NCBI GenBank assembly: GCA_963703385.1
Contig: OY969816.1
Span: forward strand, 2,976,001 to 3,040,000
Length of the DNA stretch: 64,000 nt
From: Rhodoblastus sp963703385
Lineage (GTDB): Bacteria > Pseudomonadota > Alphaproteobacteria > Rhizobiales > Beijerinckiaceae
Reading direction: 5' to 3'
The notes under the pieces are model-generated. The model searched no databases, was not told the DNA's origin, and worked only from the letters and a program-made list of their open reading frames with translations. This document shows positions 1-6,510 of this stretch, in pieces; positions within the stretch are counted from its first letter, which is position 1, and the number at the start of each line of letters is the position of its first letter. The position numbers and the translations under genes were made by a program.

Positions 1-451
1 ACGCCTGTTCAACAGCATCAACGTAAGAGTTGAGCGCATCGGATGAAATCTGGACGCGATTCGCCAGCCGCTCGGATAAATCGGTCATGAACGCAATAAC
101 GTTGGACTTGGACCGCTTGCCGATCAGATAGGACGGGATCAACTTCGTGTCGGGATCAATGGCAACGAAGGTCCAATGATCGCCAACGCGCGACTTATCG
201 TCAGTCTTCGAGACTTGGCGCTGCTTCTTCCCGACATACGCCCAGATTTCATCAACCTGGATGCGCTTGCACGGCAGATCGCGCATTTCCTCATTCATCA
301 GCTTGCCGCAGCCGGTCCCGACCTCGACCATCAGGCGCATGATCGTATCCCGATGCGTTTCTGTCATACGCTCGGTCGAACGGATCGAGTTTCCCTCAAC
401 CAAGGCCCCGATGATCTGGCTGCGACGTTCGATGGAAAGGCGATTGACCAT
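1..451 (-). CDS. IS1 family transposase (3' part outside window)
   Basis: Minus-strand translation from the ATG at 451 begins MVNRLSIERRSQIIGALVEG, the characteristic N-terminus of IS1-type InsB-like transposases: a helix-turn-helix recruitment region (residues about 5-50) followed by the start of the DDE catalytic domain, with VDEIWAYVGKKQ and FVAIDPDTKLIPSYLIGKR visible. The frame is open to base 1 with no stop, giving about 150 residues of a protein usually near 230. It catalyses cut-and-paste or replicative transposition of its own element. The frame is clean, so the element may be active. Confidence 0.85.
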   Translation of the reverse strand, partial: MVNRLSIERRSQIIGALVEGNSIRSTERMTETHRDTIMRLMVEVGTGCGKLMNEEMRDLPCKRIQVDEIWAYVGKKQRQVSKTDDKSRVGDHWTFVAIDPDTKLIPSYLIGKRSKSNVIAFMTDLSERLANRVQISSDALNSYVDAVEQA

Positions 452-471
452 TTTTTATCTCCGAAATCACC
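1..471 (-). mobile_element. IS1-family insertion sequence, partial (cut by window edge)
   Basis: The transposase reading frame runs off the left edge. Just upstream of its start, read on the minus strand, the sequence begins GGTGATTTCGGAG, close to the GGTGATGCTG-type tips of IS1-family elements, so I place the inner end of the element at 471. IS1 elements usually duplicate 8-9 bp of target, which would be 472-480, but the other end is outside the window and the duplication cannot be verified. The element abuts the control region of the RHH/GmrSD-like operon. Confidence 0.6.
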
Positions 472-475
472 ATTA

Positions 476-528
476 TTGTGGCCACAAAAGGCACACAAGT
501 CAACAAAAATCCTTGCCTTGTGGCCACG
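476..528. promoter_or_regulatory. Paired palindromes TTGTGGCCAC, likely operator
   Basis: A perfect 12 bp palindrome TTGTGGCCACAA lies at 476-487, and a near-identical copy TTGTGGCCACG at 518-528. Their starts are 42 bp apart, four helical turns, so they face the same side of the DNA. The second copy sits between the -35 and -10 boxes of the promoter for the downstream RHH gene. That is the layout of an autorepressed operon; the RHH protein is the obvious candidate ligand (inference). Confidence 0.55.
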
Positions 529-541
529 TTGGGGCTACAAT
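513..541 (+). promoter_or_regulatory. Sigma-70-type promoter giving a probably leaderless transcript
   Basis: The -35 box TTGCCT (513-518) and -10 box TACAAT (536-541) are separated by exactly 17 bp. Transcription would start near 548, within a base or two of the ATG at 550, and there is no Shine-Dalgarno sequence, so the first gene is probably translated from a leaderless mRNA. The spacer contains the second TTGTGGCCAC palindrome. Confidence 0.6.
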
Positions 542-549
542 TTCGGGCC

Positions 550-744
550 ATGAAGAACGAAATCGTTAAAATCAGGGTCACAAAGGCCGAAAAACAGGCC
601 TTTGAAAAGGCGGCCCAGTTATCCGGTAATCCCCTTTCCGCATGGGTTAGGGAACGGCTAAGGCGAGCGGCGACCAGGGAACTGGGTGAGGCTGGCCAAC
701 AAATCGCTTTCCTTCAATCCCTGCTTGATGAGAGGACCGAATGA
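550..744 (+). CDS. Small ribbon-helix-helix DNA-binding protein (MobC/CopG-like)
   Basis: A 64-residue basic protein starting MKNEIVKIRVTKAEKQAFEK. The beta strand IVKIRVT followed by two helices (TKAEKQAFEKAAQLSG and PLSAWVRERLRRAAT) is the ribbon-helix-helix layout seen in plasmid mobilisation MobC-type proteins and CopG repressors. It is first in a four-gene operon and overlaps the next gene by ATGA (741-744), so translation is coupled. It could autorepress through the palindromes in its promoter or be a relaxosome relic; no relaxase gene is visible. The ATG at 550 is chosen because the promoter -10 box ends at 541. Confidence 0.65.
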   Translation: MKNEIVKIRVTKAEKQAFEKAAQLSGNPLSAWVRERLRRAATRELGEAGQQIAFLQSLLDERTE

Positions 745-2456
745 GTGTCAAGGGCCTTGGCATTAATGCCAACGACATTGGGTTGGGCGCGACCCTGAAT
801 CAGAACCTCTTGATGGTTCCCCCTAACCAGCGGTCCTACGCTTGGGAGGGTCCGCACGTTCAAACGTTGCTTGAAGATCTGTCAGGGGCGATCTCGACTG
901 GGGGCGCCCCTATTTTCTTGGCACTATCGTTCTGACCCAAGGCAGCGGTGATCGGCTTGAAGTGGCAGATGGCCAGCAGAGGCTCGCTACTACCTCCATT
1001 CTGATTGCCGCCATCCGTGACAAATTGGAAGGGATGGGACCGCAAGAAAAGAAGGCCGCAGACAAATACACGACCGAATATCTGCTAATATATGACGAGA
1101 TGACTGGTGAAAATACACCGCGTCTCAAGTTGAACTACGAGGATAACGAATTTTTCCTCACCCAGATTCTCATCTCCCCGTCCGAAACAGAGCGTTCGGA
1201 TGCACCCCCTACCGTCTCTTCCCATCTGCGACTTGCAAACGCCGCATCTATGGCCAAGCAGCACGTCGAGAAAATTATCTCGCAGTTCAAGCCAGCTGAT
1301 AAACCGAAGGAACTTTACAAATGGGTAAAGTTCTTGCGTGAAGCGGCAATGGTCATTGCCATCAAAGTACCAGATAATATCAACGCCTATACAATGTTCG
1401 AGACCTTGAATGATCGAGGCCTTCGCGCATCGCAAACCGACATTCTCAAGAATTTCCTATTCGGCAAGGCCCAAGACCGTCTTGGTGAAATGCAAACTAA
1501 GTGGTCTGCCATGGTGGGCACGATTGAGACGATCGGCAACGAAGACCTGCTTCTTACATACCTGCGACATCACTGGACGCTTACGCATGGCTATACAGCA
1601 GAGCGAGAACTCGCTGCGCGCGTAAAGAATGAAGTTATTGGCAAGCAACAGGCCGTTACAATGGCGGCCAGCTTGGATGATATGGCCAGTGATTATACCG
1701 GCTTGCTCAATCCACTGGAATATGTCGGATGGCCCGCGTCCGTGGATAAGCAGAGCCGCGCCTATATGTACATCATCACGAAAATCTTGGCGGTTGAGCA
1801 GAATTCTGCCGCTGCTTTTGGCCATTGTGAAAAAATTTGACGGCGCCCAACTCAAAGCGGCGATGAAGATGCTTCTTTCTTGGTCGGTGCGATTCATGGT
1901 GGCTGGGTCCGGCGGCGGTGGCCCCCTCGACCGGGCTTATGGCCAACTCGCCAAAGAAGTGATCGAGGGAACTATTACAGCGTCCGCGCAACTTCGTGAG
2001 AAGGTTCGTCCCGGTGTCCTGCGCACCGATGCGGAATTCCGGCAGGCATTCTCAAAGGCGAGAGTTACGAAAACAACGTTGGCTCGCTATTACCTACGTG
2101 CACTTGAGCTTTACAAAGAGAGCGTGCCCAACGCAGATTTGGGGTGCACCCTCGACGAGAGTTATGCCTTCAATGTTGAGCACGTTCTACCGCAGCGGGA
2201 ATCCGAACACTGGCCGATTGATGAGCAGCTTGCTGGCCAATTTCGCAAGCGGCTTGGCAATATGGTGCTGCTGTCACCCGACGAGAACGTGAAGCTTGGC
2301 AACAAAGGGTTTGCTGAAAAGAAAAAGGCGTATGCAAAAAGCCCACTTCTTTTGACCCAGAGCGTGGCCGCTTTTTCGGACTGGGGGCCATCGGAAATTG
2401 ACCAGTGGCAGGAACAGCTCGCTAAACTGGCGGAGAAGATATGGCCGGAGAAGTAG
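741..2456 (+). pseudogene. GmrSD-like DUF262/DUF1524 nuclease, two single-base frameshifts
   Basis: The reconstructed product has 571 residues. The N-terminal DUF262 (GmrS/ParB-like NTPase) motifs are VPPNQRSYAWE and DGQQRLATT; the C-terminal DUF1524 (GmrD, HNH-type nuclease) motifs are NVEHVLPQ, RLGNMVLLSPDEN and KKKAYAKSPLL. Fused GmrSD proteins are type IV, modification-dependent restriction enzymes that attack glucosylated or otherwise modified phage DNA. Relative to an intact gene one base is missing near 920 (TTCTTGGCAC, expected TTCTTGGGCAC) and one extra A is present near 1802; the two shifts compensate. As read, translation stops at 933-935. The rest is undamaged, so this is either a very recent pseudogene or two assembly errors. 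It overlaps both neighbours and is more A/T-rich than the core genome. Confidence 0.8.
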
Positions 2457-2749
2457 GCTCAGATCAACTCAAGCAGGCCGTCGAATCCCAGCATGGCGGG
2501 AAGGCCACGCTTGTCCAGTCGGTCCATGTTCATGAGACATTCGAGAGCAAGACGGTCTGGGATGGCGTTGTTCACGTCTTCGACCTCGCCGACAATCCAA
2601 AGGCCACGCGCGCCTATGTGTGGTCTGCGCCTATCGAGGGAAGCTCGAAGCGACGGTTCTTTGCCGTGCTACATATGGGCGGCATAAAGTCGCCAGCGGA
2701 CGCCGTGAGGGCGGCAATAGTTGCGGAGCAGAGAGCCAAAACTCGATGA
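2441..2749 (+). CDS. Small protein of unknown function, third gene of GmrSD-like operon
   Basis: A 102-residue acidic/neutral protein with no recognised domain. The ATG at 2441 lies inside the end of the GmrSD-like gene, preceded by GGAG seven bases upstream, so translation is coupled. The pattern is strand-rich in the middle (TLVQSVHVHETFE, VVHVFDLAD, RAYVWSAPI, RRFFAVLHMG) with a C-terminal helix, suggesting a compact alpha/beta fold; there are no membrane segments or cysteines. Its stop overlaps the next start (ATGA). The placement implies a partner or regulator of the nuclease, but the function is unknown. Confidence 0.7.
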   Translation: MAGEVGSDQLKQAVESQHGGKATLVQSVHVHETFESKTVWDGVVHVFDLADNPKATRAYVWSAPIEGSSKRRFFAVLHMGGIKSPADAVRAAIVAEQRAKTR

Positions 2750-2973
2750 AAGAAATCACCCTTTTTGTCGAAGCTATTTCAGATTCCGAACTCGAATCGG
2801 CGCAGGAGCTTATCGGCAAATCTGGCGCAAAAATTCCAAAATCGAAATCACCCGTTCGTGGCGGACCCGCAACTTTGACAGTGGTTGGAGAAATTGACGC
2901 CATTGGGCGTGTACTCGCCTTAATTCACTTTCAGATGCTTTGCGGGTTCGCTTGCGTCGGAGAATCAAATTAG
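2746..2973 (+). CDS. Small protein of unknown function, last gene of GmrSD-like operon
   Basis: A 75-residue protein starting MKEITLFVEAISDSELES; the ATG overlaps the preceding TGA. The N-terminal strand-helix region (ITLFVEAI, SELESAQELIGKSG) is followed by a basic stretch (KIPKSKSPVRGG) and a TLTVVGEIDAIGRVLALIHF segment. No family is recognised. The C-terminal FACVGESN looks less constrained and the gene may be shortened there. It is probably cotranscribed with the nuclease; no obvious terminator follows. Confidence 0.6.
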   Translation: MKEITLFVEAISDSELESAQELIGKSGAKIPKSKSPVRGGPATLTVVGEIDAIGRVLALIHFQMLCGFACVGESN

Positions 2974-3291
2974 GACACTACCGCATCTTCGCGGTCCTTG
3001 CGCCATCCAAAAAAAAAATCGACAAACTCGTCGCATGATTCTTCGACGAAGTGAACTGATTTTGCTCTCGGACGACAACGGCGATGGACAGAAACGCGCC
3101 GTTCGGCCCTTCGCCAATCCGTAATCGAACCACTATAAATTTGCCAGCCTCAATATTAGCGTGAGCATGGGCACGCGCATGCGGCGCGCGAAAAGCGGCG
3201 CCACAGTCTTTAATAACTCAACACTTCAATAACGGACAATAGACGTTATTATAAATAATAAAGCAATGCAGGCTTCCTGTCCCGAAAGCAG
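2974..3291. other. Intergenic stretch, end of the A/T-rich island
   Basis: About 320 bases between the last GmrSD-operon gene and the convergent cytochrome gene. It contains a run of eight or nine A residues near 3010 and A/T-rich sequence near 3220-3270 but no convincing gene, tRNA or strong terminator hairpin. Base composition changes back to the high-GC type after about 3290, so an island boundary or lost attachment site could lie here; no direct repeat was recognised. Confidence 0.5.
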
Positions 3292-3774
3292 TCAGTTGGA
3301 TTTGGCTTCGTCGGCGGTGCGCTTGTCGAGGTAAGCCTTGATCGCCCAGAGCGCTTCCTGGGTGAAGACGCTCTTGTAGCTGGGCATCACCACGCGGCCC
3401 TCGCTGTTCTTTCTGCCGTCGAGCACCACGCCTTTGAAGTAGTCGTCGCTGTCCTTGAAGCAGGAGGCCTGTTCCTTCGCCAAAGTGATGGTCACGCAGT
3501 CCTTGGCGATCTGCAGCAGATCGGGCGCCATGCCGCCGGCCTCGGCGTTCAGGCCATGGCACGCGGCGCAATTGTGATAATAGCCGTTCGAGCCGATGGC
3601 GATGGCCTTGGCGTCGCCGCGATAGGGATTGGAATCGGCCCAGGTCTTTCCCAGCGGCGCCAGTCCGGTCGTGTCCACCGGGTGCGGCGTCACGTCGCCA
3701 TGCGCCAGCGCGGCCCCCGCCGCCAGCAACAACAGGCCTGCGGCCAAACCGACCGCCTCCGCGATTTTGCTCAT
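3292..3774 (-). CDS. pedF: Cytochrome c-550 PedF-like, periplasmic electron carrier
   Basis: A 160-residue class I cytochrome c. Residues 1-24 are a signal peptide (LAAGLLLLAAGAALA), followed by HGDVTPHPVDTTGL, typical of the PedF/cytochrome c-550 group that takes electrons from PQQ alcohol dehydrogenases. The single haem site is NCAACH, and the downstream Met ligand is probably VVMPSY. The SD GGGAGG precedes the ATG. No PQQ dehydrogenase or pqq gene is within reach, so it is an orphan here and its donor must be encoded elsewhere. The family assignment is firm; the exact donor is not. Confidence 0.8.
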   Translation of the reverse strand: MSKIAEAVGLAAGLLLLAAGAALAHGDVTPHPVDTTGLAPLGKTWADSNPYRGDAKAIAIGSNGYYHNCAACHGLNAEAGGMAPDLLQIAKDCVTITLAKEQASCFKDSDDYFKGVVLDGRKNSEGRVVMPSYKSVFTQEALWAIKAYLDKRTADEAKSN

Positions 3775-4250
3775 GCTGCCTCCCAGGCGATCAATCTCCG
3801 ACGCCGATTTTTCGTTAGCCAGATTCTATTTCGACGGGCTAGGGGCGATTTGCGGTTCAGGAATCCATCGCCGAAATCGACCTTCGCGTTGCGGCCGAAT
3901 TTGCTGTCAATTACGGTGAAATTGCGGGGGACGGCGGGCGAAGCATCTATCATTTAGAACAATTTGCACGCCGGGATCGCGCCTTTCGACTTATAGCGTT
4001 TTCAAGCGAAGTGGAACCCGGTTCGCGTTAGGAAAACGCGTTAAAACAAGAATCTAGACCATTTTCATGTTGCCATGAAACTTGAAAATGGTCTAGCCGT
4101 TCAACCGTCAGATGTCGAAATTCAGCGCCGCCGCATCGCCGACCCAGAGCGCCAACGGCGCGACGCCAAGACCCGCGAGCCGGCCGAGCCGCATCAAGAT
4201 CAATTGTCGACGACCTTTTGGCGCCGCCCAAACATGACCAGCCCCGGCGC
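3775..4250. other. Intergenic region with cytochrome promoter side and dispersed repeats
   Basis: The first 200 bases are upstream of the cytochrome gene and hold no clear sigma-70 boxes. From about 3990 a Rhizobiales-type dispersed repeat begins (listed separately). Positions 4100-4250 are G/C-rich with only a 28-codon minus-strand reading frame (4108-4194) that lacks a ribosome-binding site; I do not call it a gene. Confidence 0.5.
3992..4096. repeat. Dispersed palindromic repeat of Rhizobiales type
   Basis: Two linked pieces. The first (TTATAGCGTTTTCAAGCGAA onward to about 4045) matches a sequence that recurs between genes in many Rhizobiales genomes. The second is an inverted repeat with a perfect 14 bp arm, CTAGACCATTTTCA (4054-4067) facing TGAAAATGGTCTAG (4083-4096), with a 15-base loop; it can fold on either strand. 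Probably non-autonomous mobile debris. Confidence 0.6.
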
Positions 4251-4463
4251 CTATTTGTCGGCGTCCGTCCGTTCGATCGTCGCGGTCAGCTCCGTCACCA
4301 GTTCGAAAGTCGATTTCTGCCGCAAATCCATTTCGACAAAATGTTGCGACAGGCTGGCAATGTCGTCATGGGTCGCGCCAATCGTTTTTTCCAGGGATTG
4401 AATCGCCGCGTGGAGCCAATCGATCTTTTCCTCCACGCCCATCGCCTTCCAATCCTCGGCCAT
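4251..4463 (-). CDS. Small hypothetical coiled-coil protein
   Basis: A 70-residue acidic protein, MAEDWKAMGVEEKIDWLHAA onward, predicted to be almost entirely helical with heptad-like spacing (IQSLEKTIG, IASLSQHFVEMDLRQ, FELVTELTATIE). The ribosome-binding site GAGGAG is seven bases before the ATG, which supports a real gene despite its size. It has no signal peptide, cysteines or known domain. Its neighbours are a repeat cluster and an O-methyltransferase on the same strand 98 bases upstream. Function unknown. Confidence 0.6.
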   Translation of the reverse strand: MAEDWKAMGVEEKIDWLHAAIQSLEKTIGATHDDIASLSQHFVEMDLRQKSTFELVTELTATIERTDADK

Positions 4464-4561
4464 TGTCTCGCTCCTCTCATTCGGGTCAGGCGTTGCACCC
4501 TAGACGAGGGAGATTAACAATGCGCAACCTCGGGTTGTGGACGCGGCGGCTTGTTCCAGGG

Positions 4562-5242
4562 TCACGCGTTCTCGACAATGCCGATCGCAAAGCCGTCCCA
4601 GCCCTTGGCGCCGACGGTCTGGATCGCGGTGGCCGTCCATCTCTTCTCCGCGCCGGCGAGATCGAAGAATTTTCGCGTGCCGATGATGTCGGGATCGGCG
4701 CTTGCCGCGTCGAGCACCCGTCCGTCGCGCACCACGTTATCGACCACGATCACCGCGCCGACCCGGGCGAGACGCAGGGCCCATTGCAGGTAGGCGGGAT
4801 TGTTGGCTTTGTCGGCGTCGATGAAGATGAAATCGAAAACCGCGCCTTCCCGTTCGAGGGCCGGCAAGGCGTCCAGCGCCGGGCCGATCCGCAGGTCAAG
4901 CTTGGCGCCCTGCCCCGCCGCCAGAATATTTTCGCGCGCGACCGCCGCGTGGACGGGCGAGAATTCCAGCGTGACGATCCTGCCGTCGGCCGGCAGGGCG
5001 CGGGCGAGCCAGATGGTGGAATAGCCGCCGAGTGCGCCAATCTCGAGAATATTGCGGGCGCGCGCCAACCGCGCCAGAAGATGCAGCAGCTTGCCCTGCG
5101 CCGGCGAAACGTCGATCTCCGGCAGGCCCGCGGCGCGGTTGCGCATCAGCGCGGCGTCGAGCGTTTGGTTCAATGGGTCTTCGGCAGGCGAAAGCTTCTT
5201 GACGATATAGGCGTCAACCTCGCTCCATTTCGTCTCCGTCAT
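4562..5242 (-). CDS. Class I SAM-dependent O-methyltransferase (CCoAOMT/catechol type)
   Basis: 226 residues. It carries EIGALGGYSTIWLA (SAM-binding loop, about residue 67), FIFIDADKANN (acidic metal-binding motif) and VVDNVVRDG, which together define the cation-dependent caffeoyl-CoA/catechol O-methyltransferase family. These enzymes methylate a hydroxyl of small aromatic substrates in the cytoplasm. The substrate cannot be told from sequence. It lies downstream of the CcdA/thioredoxin pair on the same strand, with an 84-base gap, so it may be cotranscribed or independent. Confidence 0.85.
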   Translation of the reverse strand: MTETKWSEVDAYIVKKLSPAEDPLNQTLDAALMRNRAAGLPEIDVSPAQGKLLHLLARLARARNILEIGALGGYSTIWLARALPADGRIVTLEFSPVHAAVARENILAAGQGAKLDLRIGPALDALPALEREGAVFDFIFIDADKANNPAYLQWALRLARVGAVIVVDNVVRDGRVLDAASADPDIIGTRKFFDLAGAEKRWTATAIQTVGAKGWDGFAIGIVENA

Positions 5243-5326
5243 ATCGACCCCCCGTTCTGTTCTGTTGGAATGCGACAGGATTTAACCGGAACAGCGCCGG
5301 TCCTGTCGAGCGCAAACGCCGGCGAT

Positions 5327-6046
5327 TCAAACCGAGATCGCGATCCGGGTCAGCCAGCCCGGCATATGGGCGACCGCCAAGCTTTCGAGCCAATGATCGG
5401 CGCCGGTGAGGATCAGCGCCGCCACCAGGCAGAAGGCCGCGCCCAGCGCCGCCCGCCCGGCCGCGCCGGTCGCCAGGGCGGCGCCGCGTCGCGCCCCGGC
5501 GAGCCGTCCGACCCCATAGCCGAGGGCCAGAAGCGCGCCCGCCGCGCCCAAAGCGAAAATTCCCATCGACAGCATGGCGAAGGCCAGGCTCCCGCCCTTG
5601 GCGGCGAGCAGGAAGGCGGCCGCGAGCGTGGGCCCGGCGCAGGGCGCCCAGACCAGCGCGAGCAAAACGCCCGAGGCCGTCTCGCCGAACAGGCCGGCCT
5701 GCGGCAGCTTGTCCTGCAGGCGGGCGCCAAGCCGTTGCAGCGGCGCCAGAGCCGCCTCGAACGGATTCGCCAGGGCGGGAAAAAGCAGCACCAGTCCGAT
5801 GAGCAGGATCAGGATCGCGGCGATCGGCCGCACAAAGGGCGCCTCGCCGAAATCGAAACCGAGCGATGCCAGAAAGCCGCCGACGATGGCGAAAGCAGCG
5901 GCAAAGCCGACGGCCAAAGCGAGCGGCGCGCGCGGATCGCGCGCGCGGGCGCCGGCGACGACGACCGGGACGAGCGGCAACACGCAGGGGTTCAGAATGG
6001 TGAGGACCCCCGCCGCGAAAGAAACCGGCAAACTCCACAACGCCAT
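5327..6046 (-). CDS. ccdA: CcdA-type membrane thiol-disulfide reductant transporter
   Basis: A 239-residue inner-membrane protein with about six hydrophobic segments. The redox cysteines are in NPCVLPLVPVV (first membrane segment) and WAPCAGPTL, the signature of the CcdA/DsbD-beta family that moves electrons from cytoplasmic thioredoxin to periplasmic thiol proteins, for example in cytochrome c maturation. It starts 2 bases after the thioredoxin-like gene ends, so the two form an operon; that secreted protein is the likely partner. The ATG at 6046 gives the expected first membrane helix. Confidence 0.85.
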   Translation of the reverse strand: MALWSLPVSFAAGVLTILNPCVLPLVPVVVAGARARDPRAPLALAVGFAAAFAIVGGFLASLGFDFGEAPFVRPIAAILILLIGLVLLFPALANPFEAALAPLQRLGARLQDKLPQAGLFGETASGVLLALVWAPCAGPTLAAAFLLAAKGGSLAFAMLSMGIFALGAAGALLALGYGVGRLAGARRGAALATGAAGRAALGAAFCLVAALILTGADHWLESLAVAHMPGWLTRIAISV

Positions 6047-6048
6047 GG

Positions 6049-6435
6049 CTAGTCGGCTTTCATCATGATCTTCATCACGTCTTCCGCGGTCGCGCCCCAG
6101 GATTCGCGCGCGACTTCCTTGCCGCCGCGATAGACGATGATCGTCGCGCGCGGGCTATGAAGCTGTTCCGCGACTTGCCGCTGGGCATCGTAGTCGACCC
6201 GGAAAAAAGTAATGTCGCGATAGGCCGGCTCGTTCTTGAGCGAATCGATCACCGTGGCCTGCGCCTGGCAAATCGGGCACCACGAGGCGTAAACCTCGAT
6301 CGCCACCGGCTTGCCCGAGGCGATCGCCCTTTGCGCGGCCCCTTGCCGATAGGGCTGGATCTGAAAGGCTTGCCCGCTTTGGGCGGCGAGCGCGCCGGCG
6401 AAAAGCGCGGCAATGAATAGGCGGCGATTTTTCAT
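6049..6435 (-). CDS. Secreted thioredoxin-like protein (CPIC active site)
   Basis: 128 residues: signal peptide about 1-23 (RRLFIAALFAGALAAQSGQA), then a thioredoxin fold with active site WCPIC, YDAQRQVAEQLHSPR and the cis-Pro region PRATIIVY. Membership of the DsbD-gamma/TlpA-like periplasmic thioredoxins is clear. It probably accepts electrons from the adjacent CcdA and reduces periplasmic disulfides. The spacing to ccdA is 2 bases; upstream is a 75-base gap to the transporter gene, which could hold its own promoter. Confidence 0.8.
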   Translation of the reverse strand: MKNRRLFIAALFAGALAAQSGQAFQIQPYRQGAAQRAIASGKPVAIEVYASWCPICQAQATVIDSLKNEPAYRDITFFRVDYDAQRQVAEQLHSPRATIIVYRGGKEVARESWGATAEDVMKIMMKAD

Positions 6436-6510
6436 GGCTTCCTCCGACCGCTCCCCCTCGTGGATATATACGCACGAGAACGGCCGTTCGTTTCTGACGG
6501 CGATGAAAAA

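Noticed and set aside
915..940. Programmed -1 frameshift in the GmrSD-like gene
   Set aside because: No X-XXY-YYZ slippery heptamer and no following pseudoknot evident; a second opposite shift would also be needed. A missing base is simpler.
2974..3291. tRNA or attachment site at the island border
   Set aside because: No cloverleaf, CCA end or direct repeat could be recognised on either strand.
4108..4194. 28-codon minus-strand ORF (MRLGRLAGLGVAPLALWVGD)
   Set aside because: Hydrophobic and superficially signal-like, but no ribosome-binding site and next to repeats; not enough to call a gene.
4463..6052. 529-codon plus-strand reading frame
   Set aside because: Arg/Gly/Gln-rich nonsense opposite the O-methyltransferase and ccdA genes, which have clear family motifs; a product of high GC.
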